Shown here piece after piece: positions 44,264 to 52,285 of a stretch of DNA of 64,000 bases. The translations under genes were made by a program, and so were the position numbers. This DNA is from Xanthobacter oligotrophicus (GTDB lineage Bacteria; Pseudomonadota; Alphaproteobacteria; Rhizobiales; Xanthobacteraceae), in contig NZ_VTTL01000011.1 of NCBI RefSeq assembly GCF_008364685.1, positions 186,001 through 250,000 on the forward strand, written 5' to 3'. The notes under the pieces are model-generated. The model saw nothing but the letters and a program-made list of their open reading frames with translations. It ran no database searches and was not told the DNA's origin. How positions within the stretch are numbered: position 1 is the first letter of the stretch; each line of letters opens with the position of its first letter.

Positions 44264-45681
44264 GGCTGCACCTGCGGCGGTGTCAGGCCGCGCAATGCCG
44301 CCTTCAGATTGCTTTCGGCGTCGATCAGGAAGTTCGCCGCGACGACGACACGGTCGCCTTCCGCAATGCCCTCGCGGATCTCGGTGAAGCCTTCGCCGCA
44401 CAGGCCGATCTTCACCTCGCGCGGTTCGAACCGGCCCTCTCCACGATCAATGATCACGACCTGCCGCGTGCCGGTGTCGATCACCGCGCTATCGGGGACA
44501 GCAACCACCGGCGCGGCATCGCCTGTGCCGATCTCCACTTCGGCATACATATTGGGAAGCAGAACACCGCCGGGATTGGCGATCTCAATCCGCACTCGCG
44601 TGGCCCGCGTTGCTTCACCGACCTGCGGATAGATCAGCGACACACGTCCTTCGAAGGTGCGTCCCGGCAGGCTTCGAGCCCGGATCGTCACCGGCGCGCC
44701 GAGCCGGACGGCCCCAAGATCGAACTCCGGCACATCTGCCAGTACCCAGATGGTCGAAATGTCCGCGAGGCGGAACAGCACATCACCCGGCGCTGCCTTC
44801 ATGCCGTCGACGACATTGCGTTCGAGCACGACGCCATCGCGCGGCGCACGCCACGTCATCGACAGCGGCACCTTGCGCGTCCGCTCGATCTCGGCGATCG
44901 CCTCGGGTGGCAGGCCAAGATTCTCCAGGCGCTGGCGGGCGCCTCCGAGAGCACTGTCGCGGCCGCCAATGTTGAGATCGGTGAGGAGCTGGGCGCCGGC
45001 GGTGGCAATGTCCGGCGCATAGAGCCGGAGCAGCATCTGGCCCTTCGTCACCCGGTCGCCCGTGGTGACGTTCGCCACCTCGTTGATGAAAGCGTCGCTC
45101 CGGGTGGCGACCACGGAGATGCGCCGCTCGTCGAGCTGGACGGTTCCCGGCACCCGCACCAGCCTGCCGACGACACGCTGCGCTGCCAGCTCGGATCGCA
45201 CGCCGGTCCGCTGGAGTTTTCCAAGCGACACCCGCACGACCGAGCCGCCATCATCCTCGCCTTCATAGACGGGGATGTAGTCCATCCCCATCGAATCCTT
45301 CTTCGGCACCGGCGAGGTGTCCGGCAGACCCATCGGATTGCGGTAGTAGAGGATGCGTCGCGGGCCTGCCTGCCCGGTCGCCTCGGCCGTCGCCGGCGGC
45401 CTGTCCTCGAAGCTGACATCCTCGCCGGCGCGGACGGCACGGAAAGCCCGGCCATCCCCGGTCCGGCGTGGCGTTGCCGAATAGGCGGGCTCGCGGTCGG
45501 GATCCTGATAATAGATCACCGCTCCGGTGCCGGTCGGCTCAGCCGCCGCAAGGGTCGCCTCGACACCAAGCCATTCGCGCAGGCCGGCCACCGGAAGACC
45601 CCGGATGCCAGCCCAGTAGCCTCCGGCCCCCGCCGCCACAACGGCGGCGAGGGCGAGGCCCGTAAGGGCGACCCGTTTCAC
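44260..45681 (-). CDS. cusB: CusB-type membrane fusion protein
   Basis: 473 residues with an N-terminal membrane anchor. Before the usual barrel-sandwich domains it contains the heavy-metal-binding stretch ILYYRNPMGLPDTSPVPKKDSMGMDYIPVYEGE, in pieces, with its Met residues; a second, shorter copy (VIYYQDPDREPAYSATP) precedes it. Later segments such as VNRISV-like ATRSDAFINEV and GDVLFRLADISTIWVLADVPE are typical of CusB. It links CusA to an outer-membrane channel and hands over copper. Its start overlaps the stop of the FixH-like gene. Confidence 0.92.
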   Translation of the reverse strand: MKRVALTGLALAAVVAAGAGGYWAGIRGLPVAGLREWLGVEATLAAAEPTGTGAVIYYQDPDREPAYSATPRRTGDGRAFRAVRAGEDVSFEDRPPATAEATGQAGPRRILYYRNPMGLPDTSPVPKKDSMGMDYIPVYEGEDDGGSVVRVSLGKLQRTGVRSELAAQRVVGRLVRVPGTVQLDERRISVVATRSDAFINEVANVTTGDRVTKGQMLLRLYAPDIATAGAQLLTDLNIGGRDSALGGARQRLENLGLPPEAIAEIERTRKVPLSMTWRAPRDGVVLERNVVDGMKAAPGDVLFRLADISTIWVLADVPEFDLGAVRLGAPVTIRARSLPGRTFEGRVSLIYPQVGEATRATRVRIEIANPGGVLLPNMYAEVEIGTGDAAPVVAVPDSAVIDTGTRQVVIIDRGEGRFEPREVKIGLCGEGFTEIREGIAEGDRVVVAANFLIDAESNLKAALRGLTPPQVQP

Positions 45682-46085
45682 GGTACGGCCTTCAGGACCA
45701 GCTTGTTCTCGATCGTGCCGGTCTCACCCTGGATCTTGGCACCGAGCGAAAGCCGCCAGCCGCCAGCCATCATCAGATTGGTCTTGAAGCGATAGACACC
45801 CGGCTCGGTCGACGGCAGAGCCTCGATCGGCGCTGCCATCGTCTCCATGCCGTCAGGCGCCATGTCGATCCGGGTCGCGAAGATGACGGCGTCGGGGACC
45901 GCCTTGCCGGATCGCTTGTCGACGAGTCGGACTGCGACGATGGCGCCGTTGCCCTGCTTGATGTCCGTCTGAACGAGCCGGAACTCGTAGTCCGTGATGT
46001 CGGCACGCGCCGATGAGAGAGCCGCGACGGAAAGCGCGGCCACGAGCGCCGCCGCAGCGGCGCGCTTCATAGAAGAGGTCGTCAT
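45678..46085 (-). CDS. FixH/YtkA-like secreted protein of the copper operon
   Basis: 135 residues from ATG at 46085. After a signal peptide (KRAAAAALVAALSVAALSSARA) comes a compact beta-rich domain: DYEFRLVQTDIKQGNGAIVAVRLVDKRSGKAVPDA, then GVYRFKTNLMMAGGWRLSLGAKIQGE, each in pieces. This is the FixH/YtkA pattern found next to CusB-type genes. A metal-chaperone role in the periplasm is suspected in such contexts but not established. It is translationally coupled to cusB. Confidence 0.78.
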   Translation of the reverse strand: MTTSSMKRAAAAALVAALSVAALSSARADITDYEFRLVQTDIKQGNGAIVAVRLVDKRSGKAVPDAVIFATRIDMAPDGMETMAAPIEALPSTEPGVYRFKTNLMMAGGWRLSLGAKIQGETGTIENKLVLKAVP

Positions 46086-46216
46086 AGTTTGAAAATCCTA
46101 GATTCATCGGAGCGCCGTGCGCATGGCCCGGCGTTGCGCGGCCTACGGCCACGCGCTCTCGGCCGCCCGAGCCTCGCGGGGGCGGCACGAACCGGCGCGC
46201 AAACGCCGGCGATGTT

Positions 46217-46573
46217 CTAGGTTCGCGGAGGTCGGGCTGGGGGCTCTATCGCGAGCGCGTCGCCCATGACGTCACTGCCCGGGCGGAGGGCATCGCCCTC
46301 GGCCCGCAGAACGAAGGCCAGGCGTGAAAGCATTGGTGCCACCGAGAAGCACTTGGCCATGCACAATGCCATCAATGGGCAGGTCTTCTGGCAGTCGGGA
46401 ATCGCCGGCGTCTCATGCGGACAACACGGCATGTCGTCCGCCATTTCGGGCATGGACATATCAACGGCGGCCGCCATGGCGGCCCCGTTCACCGGTGCGG
46501 TGAACGATCCGGCAACAAGCCCTACGATCGCAAGGATCGGGAGCAGCCTGTGGAGCCAAGTGGCGACCTTCAT
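46217..46573 (-). CDS. Small Cys-rich secreted protein heading the cus operon
   Basis: 118 residues from ATG at 46573; an ATG at 46585 is possible. A signal peptide (LLPILAIVGLVAGSF) precedes the segment DMSMPEMADDMPCCPHETPAIPDCQKTCPLMALCMAKC, in pieces, with six cysteines and many Met residues, suitable for Cu(I) binding. Proteins of this type are common before cus or cop genes but remain unnamed. It is the first gene of the minus-strand copper cluster, 131 bases before the FixH-like gene. Confidence 0.7.
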   Translation of the reverse strand: MKVATWLHRLLPILAIVGLVAGSFTAPVNGAAMAAAVDMSMPEMADDMPCCPHETPAIPDCQKTCPLMALCMAKCFSVAPMLSRLAFVLRAEGDALRPGSDVMGDALAIEPPARPPRT

Positions 46574-46874
46574 GCAGCGCAACATGTCATAGGCGAGGCG
46601 TTCTGGGAATGCGAGCAGCGGTACGAAGCTGTCACAGGTTCGTGGCAAATGGACGTCGCTGCCCTTCTCAGGATGAGTGAGTGCGTCGCGCACGCACGCA
46701 CCCGGCGAAGGAAAGGCATCGGAACTGCCGTCGCCGGATCACATCTCGGGGATGGTCACGCGGCGCCAAGCAGGATCACCTCCAGCGGTAGCCTCAAGCG
46801 CAAAGAGACCACGCCATACGAAGAGAGCTCGGGGCGTGGCCGCTCGATGGAATCCGCGACACTTCCGGGCTCAA
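46574..46874. other. Gap between the cus operon and the XRE/ImmA gene
   Basis: Roughly 300 bases, GC-rich, without a supported gene. Several open frames cross it on both strands, but none has a ribosome site or recognisable protein. The right part lies downstream of the XRE/ImmA stop and the left part must contain the cus promoter. I see no clear operator or terminator. Confidence 0.4.
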
Positions 46875-47942
46875 TCACGGAACTAGCCGGAGAGATGAAC
46901 CACCGACGGATGGCGGATTCACATCGCCGGTAAGCCCGAACAGCAGATTGTCGAGTTCTGCCTCGGGGATATCCAGGCGGGCCGCAACGTGCCGGCGTGT
47001 CACGCCTTCCCGCCAAAGCTCCGTGAGGACACGGTGCCATATTGCAGATCGCTCCGACGGGAGACCGTCAGGTTCGTTTGTGCCGAACCGCTTGTTTATC
47101 TGGATGCAGAAGGTCCGGTAGTTCCAATCGGAGATCCGGCCGATCCGGTGAAGCCGGTGCGCGAGTGCCGCTACGGACACGCCCCACCGCTTCTTTGCGA
47201 GCACCAATTGATCGAGACTTCGGACGAATGGGATCGTCGCCACGACGTCGTCGTGAGGCATCAGGAACGACGATGCAAACCCATGTGCCTCGAGCTCGGC
47301 AGCGCGCCCTTGATTGGGACCGCCGTGCTTGTGCAGGACGAGGTGAGCCAGCTCATGAGCGGCGTCGAACCGGCTGCGCTCTGTGGTCTTGAAGGTGTTG
47401 AGGAAGACATACGGCTCGCCATCATGCCAACAGGAAAAGGCATCCACATTCTTCGTGTTCTCGGCCAGCGAGAAGACGCGAACGCCCTTCGTCTCAAGCA
47501 GCTTGATCATATGCGAGATCGGCCGCTCGCCGATCGCCCAATGCTGGCGCAGCGCACGTGCGGCTCCAGCGGGATCGCGTTCATGGCTGAGGTCGAGCAG
47601 GTCTGGCTGAGGCAGAACGAACCTTTCCCGCACCCAGGCTGACATCTCGAAGGCCAGTGAGCCGGCGGCGAGCGCCGCATCGCGCTCTCGCGCCGACATC
47701 GCCGTGAGGCTCCGGAAGCTGGCGGCATCAGCGCTGATCGGAGCCGCGTCGTCCCGGAAGAAGAACTCCCGCGGGAATCCCAGCGCGCGCACCAAGCCGT
47801 CGACCGTGTCTTCATCCGGAATCTGCTGCCCGTTGACGACACGCGACAAGGTGACCGGCGATATGCCAGCCCGCTCGGCGAGAGCCTTGGCGGTCAACCG
47901 TTGCCGCTTTCGCGCGAGCTCCATTCTGCCAATGTTGAACAT
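46875..47942 (-). CDS. XRE-family regulator fused to ImmA/IrrE-type metallopeptidase
   Basis: 355 residues. Residues 5-60 form an XRE helix-turn-helix (LTAKALAERAGISPVTLSRVVNGQQIP). The central part has the zinc peptidase motif FDAAHELAHLVLH (H-E-x-x-H) and a downstream Glu region EAHGFASSFLMP. Proteins of this design regulate mobile elements by cleaving repressors, or act as antitoxin-like partners. It follows an unknown 213-residue gene by three bases, so the two are one unit. No metal gene connection is evident. Confidence 0.88.
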   Translation of the reverse strand: MFNIGRMELARKRQRLTAKALAERAGISPVTLSRVVNGQQIPDEDTVDGLVRALGFPREFFFRDDAAPISADAASFRSLTAMSARERDAALAAGSLAFEMSAWVRERFVLPQPDLLDLSHERDPAGAARALRQHWAIGERPISHMIKLLETKGVRVFSLAENTKNVDAFSCWHDGEPYVFLNTFKTTERSRFDAAHELAHLVLHKHGGPNQGRAAELEAHGFASSFLMPHDDVVATIPFVRSLDQLVLAKKRWGVSVAALAHRLHRIGRISDWNYRTFCIQINKRFGTNEPDGLPSERSAIWHRVLTELWREGVTRRHVAARLDIPEAELDNLLFGLTGDVNPPSVGGSSLRLVP

Positions 47943-47945
47943 GGC

Positions 47946-48587
47946 CTAGCGACGCAAAACAGCAGGCTCGAACTCGATGCCATCCGGACGATCGCTATCA
48001 ACGATGACATCCGCCGGCCATTCACCACCACCGAGGATGAAGATGCGCTCGATAAAGCCCTCGAAATTGCCGCCGGAAATGCCCGAAGGCAGCGACAGCT
48101 CGGCACGGACATCACCACCTTGAACCGACACGCAGAAGAACCATACGCCGGTCTGGAGCTCCGCGAGGCTCTGATCCTGCGCCGCTGACATCTCCTCCTC
48201 CGGGAACAGTCCCGCCTGTCCCACCGCAATGATGCGGTCAGCACCGGAACCTTTTCCGGACACTGCCTGCGGCTTGTGCAGCGTGTCGGCCGCGAGATCG
48301 ACGCTCTGGTACACGACCTTCAGCGGCCGGTCGGGATGTTTGACCGATTCGACGTTGTTCTCGCGGTAGCGGACCCATTCGTGGGCCAGGAAGACCTGCC
48401 GCACATAGCGGGTGCCATAGATATACGCTAGCAGCCCTTCGGCCGAGGCGGGATCGTCCAACGTCGCGTCCGAGCGAGCAGCGACCACGCCGCGCACGAC
48501 CTCAAGCAGTTCCTGACGCGTGACGCCGAACTCGGCGAGGCGAGCGTCAACTTCAGGATGATCGGCAAGCACGCGAACCGCAGCCAT
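47946..48587 (-). CDS. Unknown protein paired with the XRE/ImmA gene
   Basis: 213 residues, no signal peptide, no membrane segment. I do not recognise a family. Features are an N-terminal helical part (VDARLAEFGVTRQELLEVVRGVVAARSDATLDDPASAEGLL in pieces), a central region with RQVFLAHEWVRYRENNVES, and a C-terminal EFEPAVLRR. The gene is the first of a two-gene operon with the XRE/ImmA protein and has a long inverted repeat directly upstream. The arrangement resembles toxin-antitoxin or defence pairs; a toxin role is a guess. Confidence 0.75.
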   Translation of the reverse strand: MAAVRVLADHPEVDARLAEFGVTRQELLEVVRGVVAARSDATLDDPASAEGLLAYIYGTRYVRQVFLAHEWVRYRENNVESVKHPDRPLKVVYQSVDLAADTLHKPQAVSGKGSGADRIIAVGQAGLFPEEEMSAAQDQSLAELQTGVWFFCVSVQGGDVRAELSLPSGISGGNFEGFIERIFILGGGEWPADVIVDSDRPDGIEFEPAVLRR

Positions 48588-48600
48588 CGAATCGCTCCCA

Positions 48601-48642
48601 CGATAATTTTCTTACCCTCATTTGTGGAGGAAAAAATTATCG
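48601..48642. promoter_or_regulatory. 10-base inverted repeat before the unknown/XRE-ImmA operon
   Basis: CGATAATTTT (48601-48610) and AAAATTATCG (48633-48642) are perfect inverted copies separated by 22 bases, starting 14 bases upstream of the first start codon. The arms are AT-rich in a GC-rich setting. It is a likely binding site for the XRE domain of the second gene, giving autoregulation. Confidence 0.6.
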
Positions 48643-48878
48643 CGAGCAACTGTCTTGGTTGGGTGGTCGGGGGCGGCGAAGGATCGAAGAAGAGTTCTAG
48701 TGTGAAGGTATACTCCGCCATCGCCGGCCACCGAGCGCAATAGCGGGCCTGATCTTCGCGGGCAGCCTCATATTCGTAACCGCCGTGCTCAAAAAGATCT
48801 GAAGCAAGAGACTCGCGCGCGTTGAGCTATCAAGGTCTGGAATGAAGAGCCGGGCTTCGCTGCGAATTGCCCGCCCTG
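48643..48878. other. Gap between two minus-strand units; no gene seen
   Basis: About 236 bases between the paired XRE operon and the CadA stop. There is no ribosome site, recognisable protein or clear terminator. Confidence 0.4.
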
Positions 48879-51128
48879 TCACCCACGCCCCCAGGAGAGG
48901 AGCCGCAGCGCGTTCAGGGTCACCAGCACGGTGGCGCCGGTGTCGGCCAAAATCGCGGGCCACAGCCCGGTGATGCCGGCAATGGTGGTGACGAGGAATA
49001 CCGCCTTCAGCCCCAGCGAGATGGCGATGTTCTGGTGAATGTTGCCCATGGTGCGCCGGGACAGGGCGATCATGGAGGCAACGTCCTTCACCCGGCCATG
49101 GAGGGCGGCGGCATCCGCCGTTTCCAGCGCCACGTCGGTGCCGCCGCCCATGGCGATGCCGATGTCGGCGGCGGCCAGCGCCGGGGCGTCGTTGATGCCG
49201 TCGCCCACCTTGGCCACCACCGCGCCTTCTTGCTGCAGCTCGCCGACGATGCGCAGCTTGTCCTGCGGCAGCAGCTCGGCACGCACCTCGATGCCCAGCT
49301 GCCGGCCGATAGCCTCCGCCGTGCGCCGGTTGTCGCCGGTGAGCATCAGCGTGCGGATGCCCTCCCGCTTCAGCGCGGCAAGGCCCTCGGGGGCGTCGGG
49401 GCGGGGCTCGTCGCGCATGGCGATGGCCCCGGCGATGGCGCCGTCGGCCACCAGCAGGGACACGGTCTTGCCGGCGTCGTTCAATGCCGCGATCCGGTCG
49501 GCCTGCTCTTGCGACAGGGCCGCGCGCGCGGCGGCGGCCTGGGGCGAGCCGAGGAACACCTCGCGTCCTTCCACCTGCGCCGACACGCCCTTGCCGCCCA
49601 GCGCCTGCGCGGCTTCCGCCACGGGAATGGCGATGGCGTCCGCTGCCGCGCGATCAAGGATGGCCTTGGCGAGGGGGTGGCTCGAACCGGTCTCCAGCGC
49701 TGCCGCGAGGCGCAGCACCTCGGCGTCCGGCAGGGCGAAGGCGATCACGTCCGTCACTTGCGGCTTTCCTGCGGTGAGGGTGCCGGTCTTGTCGAAGCAG
49801 ACGGTGGTGACCTTGCCCGCCGTCTCCAGCACGGCGCCGCCCTTCAGCAGCAGCCCGCGCCGCGCCCCGGCGGAGAGGCCGGCTGCGATGGCGGCCGGGG
49901 TCGAGATCACCAGCGCGCAGGGGCAGCCGATGAGGAGGATGGCAAGGCCCTTGTAGATCCAGGCATCCCACGCCCCGCCGAACAGCAGCGGCGGGATGAC
50001 CGCCACCAGCGCCGCCACCACCACCACGCCGGGGGTGTAGTAGCGCGAGAAGCGATCGATGAGCCGCTCGGTGGGCGCGCGCTTTTCCTGCGCCTCCTCC
50101 ACCAGCTTCACCACCCGGGCGATGGTGTTGTCCTCGGCGGTGGCGGTGACGCGCACGCGCAGCGCCGCCTCCCCGTTCACGGTGCCGGCGAAGACGGTGG
50201 CGTCGGGCCCCTTGCGCACCGGCACGCTCTCGCCGGTCACCGGGCTCTCGTCGATGCCGCTCTCGCCGGCGACGATGAGGCCGTCAGCGGAAATCCGGTC
50301 GCCGGGCCGCACCAGGATCACCTCGCCCACGACGAGGCTGGCGGCGGGCACCTCGACCGTGGCGCCGTCGCGCTCCACCAATGCGGTCTTTGGCACCAGC
50401 GCGGTGAGCGCGCGGATGCTGGCGCGCGCCCGGCCGGCGGCGACGCCTTCCAGCAATTCGCCCACCAGGAACAGGAACACCACCGCCGCCGCCTCCTCGG
50501 CCGCGCCGATGACCACGGCGCCCGCCGCTGCGATGGTCATCAGCATCTCGATGGTGAAGGGCATGCCGTTCGCGGCGGCCGCGATGGCGCGCCGGGCGAT
50601 GGGCACGAGGCCCACCAGCATGGCGGCGAGGAACAGCCACGATTGCACCGCCGGGACGAAGGTCCCGATGCCGGAGGCCGCAACCAAAGCGAGGCCGCTC
50701 AGGAGGGTGAGGCGCGCCTTGCCGGTGGACCACCATCTGCCTTCGGCGGCGGGGACAGCACCATGGTCGTGGCCGCCGGTTTCGGCGTGGTCGTGCTTTG
50801 CGTGATCGTGGCCGGTGTGGTCGTGGCCCGCATGGTCGTGGTCGGAATGATCGTGCCCCGCGCAGCTCTCTCCATGGTCGTGTGCCTTGCGCTGCCCGCC
50901 GCCGGCCGCGAGCGGAGCGAGGGCGTAGCCCATGGGGGAAAGGCGCCCGGCGAGGGGCGCAAGGTCGGCGTCCGGGGCGTGGCGGATCACCAGCGTGCCG
51001 GCCGCCACCGAGACCTCGGCTTCCGCCACGCCGGCGATGCGCAGCGTGGTGCCCTCGATCTTCGCGGCGCAGGAGGCGCAGTCCATCCCGGTCACCCGGA
51101 ACCGGCTTTGAACGAGAGGAGCGGTCAT
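48879..51128 (-). CDS. cadA: CadA/ZntA-type P1B ATPase (Zn/Cd/Pb export)
   Basis: 749 residues. The N-terminal metal domain has GMDCASC (Cys17, Cys20). It is followed by a His/Asp-rich linker (about 82-122) of repeated HDH units. ATPase motifs are TGES, GCPCALV (the transmembrane CPC), DKTGTLTAGK (phosphorylated Asp), the HP locus SSHPLAKAI and GDGINDAPALAAADIG. This set fits the P1B-2 class that exports Zn, Cd and Pb. The gene is divergent from a MerR regulator, and the region between carries a classic 19-base-spacer MerR promoter. Confidence 0.94.
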   Translation of the reverse strand: MTAPLVQSRFRVTGMDCASCAAKIEGTTLRIAGVAEAEVSVAAGTLVIRHAPDADLAPLAGRLSPMGYALAPLAAGGGQRKAHDHGESCAGHDHSDHDHAGHDHTGHDHAKHDHAETGGHDHGAVPAAEGRWWSTGKARLTLLSGLALVAASGIGTFVPAVQSWLFLAAMLVGLVPIARRAIAAAANGMPFTIEMLMTIAAAGAVVIGAAEEAAAVVFLFLVGELLEGVAAGRARASIRALTALVPKTALVERDGATVEVPAASLVVGEVILVRPGDRISADGLIVAGESGIDESPVTGESVPVRKGPDATVFAGTVNGEAALRVRVTATAEDNTIARVVKLVEEAQEKRAPTERLIDRFSRYYTPGVVVVAALVAVIPPLLFGGAWDAWIYKGLAILLIGCPCALVISTPAAIAAGLSAGARRGLLLKGGAVLETAGKVTTVCFDKTGTLTAGKPQVTDVIAFALPDAEVLRLAAALETGSSHPLAKAILDRAAADAIAIPVAEAAQALGGKGVSAQVEGREVFLGSPQAAAARAALSQEQADRIAALNDAGKTVSLLVADGAIAGAIAMRDEPRPDAPEGLAALKREGIRTLMLTGDNRRTAEAIGRQLGIEVRAELLPQDKLRIVGELQQEGAVVAKVGDGINDAPALAAADIGIAMGGGTDVALETADAAALHGRVKDVASMIALSRRTMGNIHQNIAISLGLKAVFLVTTIAGITGLWPAILADTGATVLVTLNALRLLSWGRG

Positions 51129-51158
51129 GATGCGGCCTTTCTTTGCGTCACGCTGCGG

Positions 51159-51189
51159 ATCCTAGATGCTCTAGTCACTAGAGGAGCAA
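51159..51189 (-). promoter_or_regulatory. MerR-type promoter of cadA with 19-base spacer
   Basis: On the minus strand, -35 TTGCTC (51184-51189) and -10 TAGGAT (51159-51164) are separated by 19 bases, longer than normal, as in promoters twisted open by MerR proteins. The spacer holds the perfect dyad CTCTAG-TGA-CTAGAG (51169-51183), very like CadR/PbrR operators. The regulator gene starts seven bases beyond the -35 on the other strand. Confidence 0.8.
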
Positions 51190-51195
51190 GCCCCA

Positions 51196-51729
51196 ATGTC
51201 CGGCCCGTCGTCCGAAAATTTTCCCGACCTCCTGCCCATCGGCGCGGCGGCGCGCTTAAGCGGGGTGAAGGTGCCCACCATCCGCTTCTATGAGGAGATC
51301 GGCCTGATGCCGGCGCTGCCGCGCACCGAGGGCAACCGCCGCCTCTACAGCGCCACCCACCTGCAGCGGCTGGCCTTCATCCGCCATGCGTGCGAGCTGG
51401 GCTTTGACATCGAGGCTATCCGCACCCTGCTGACGCTGCAGGACCGGCCCGAGCAGTCGTGCGCGGCGGCGGACGAGATCGCCAGCGCGCGGCTGATCGA
51501 GGTGCGCAGCCGCATCGCCGCGCTAAGGGCGCTGGAGGCGGAGCTTCAACGCATGGTCGACGGCTGCGCCCACGGCCACGTGGCACAGTGCAGGGTGATC
51601 GAGACGCTTTCCGATCACGGACAATGTCAATTTCATAACGGCCAGGGCGAAAACCTTGGGATCGGCCGAAATTCAAGCGATCTCCCAAGCTTTTCGGGTA
51701 CGCTGACGCAGCGCTTCCGAAAGACTTGA
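51196..51729 (+). CDS. MerR-family metal regulator (ZntR/CadR type)
   Basis: 177 residues. The MerR DNA-binding part is IGAAARLSGVKVPTIRFYEEIGLMP, in pieces, then EGNRRLYSATHLQRLAFIRHACELGF. Metal-site cysteines are found as EQSCAAADE and in the loop DGCAHGHVAQC, spaced like the Zn/Cd/Pb-sensing members. The last 30 residues after HGQCQFH extend beyond the usual length and look unrelated, perhaps a shifted or added end. It should activate the divergent cadA promoter. Confidence 0.9.
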   Translation: MSGPSSENFPDLLPIGAAARLSGVKVPTIRFYEEIGLMPALPRTEGNRRLYSATHLQRLAFIRHACELGFDIEAIRTLLTLQDRPEQSCAAADEIASARLIEVRSRIAALRALEAELQRMVDGCAHGHVAQCRVIETLSDHGQCQFHNGQGENLGIGRNSSDLPSFSGTLTQRFRKT

Positions 51730-51761
51730 CACATCGCGGCTCTTGGGGTCTCTCATGGTCC

Positions 51762-52220
51762 ATGCTTCGCGTCTTGGCAAAAGTCCTCATGTCGATCACC
51801 GGTCCGGCGTTCCGCCGCGCCGTGTCGGTCGTCGTGGTGGCATGCCTTGTGGCCGGGCCGTTCGCAAGCGCACTGGCAGCGCATCACATCTTTGATGTGG
51901 ACGGCGCTCTGGGAGAGTTGGCTGGGACCTCAGTTACGCTGACGGGCGTCGGTGTGTCGAGCACCGACCTGTCGCCCGTCGAGGCATCCGTTGCGGACCC
52001 CTCCCTCGCCGCTACGGATGCCAAGGTGTTCGGCGCCGCGCATGACCCGGCCCAGCCCCAGCCTGCCTCGGACCATGACTGCCATGGCTGCTCCATGGTG
52101 GTGCCATATACTCCGGCAGCAAGCGAGGCCCTGCGTCTGCCATCCACGTCGGAGGTAGCGCCCACGCGCCTGAGCGCCGGCCGCTCCGTTCCCGCAGACA
52201 TCCGCCCCCCGCGCGCCTGA
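51762..52220 (+). CDS. Small secreted protein preceding czcC
   Basis: 152 residues from ATG at 51762; TTG 51726 and ATG 51789 are alternative starts. A membrane or signal segment (AVSVVVVACLVAGPFASALA) is followed by an Ala/Thr-rich stretch and the motif SDHDCHGCSMVV, which could bind a metal. The C-terminus is Arg/Pro-rich. Similar unnamed proteins precede czc or copper genes. It lies between the MerR gene and czcC, in the czc direction. Confidence 0.6.
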   Translation: MLRVLAKVLMSITGPAFRRAVSVVVVACLVAGPFASALAAHHIFDVDGALGELAGTSVTLTGVGVSSTDLSPVEASVADPSLAATDAKVFGAAHDPAQPQPASDHDCHGCSMVVPYTPAASEALRLPSTSEVAPTRLSAGRSVPADIRPPRA

Positions 52221-52285
52221 TCCGACTTCTGCTCGCGCGCTGACGCCCCGCGTCGGCGATCCGCCATCAGACTTTGGATCAGATC

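Noticed and set aside
46756-46874. Minus-strand frame continuing past the XRE/ImmA stop
   Set aside because: It reads plausibly for about 40 residues but has no start with a ribosome site separate from the XRE/ImmA gene and no family resemblance.
48867-51293. Plus-strand open frame of 808 codons opposite cadA
   Set aside because: Antisense shadow of a P-type ATPase gene with complete motifs; it also runs across the MerR promoter.
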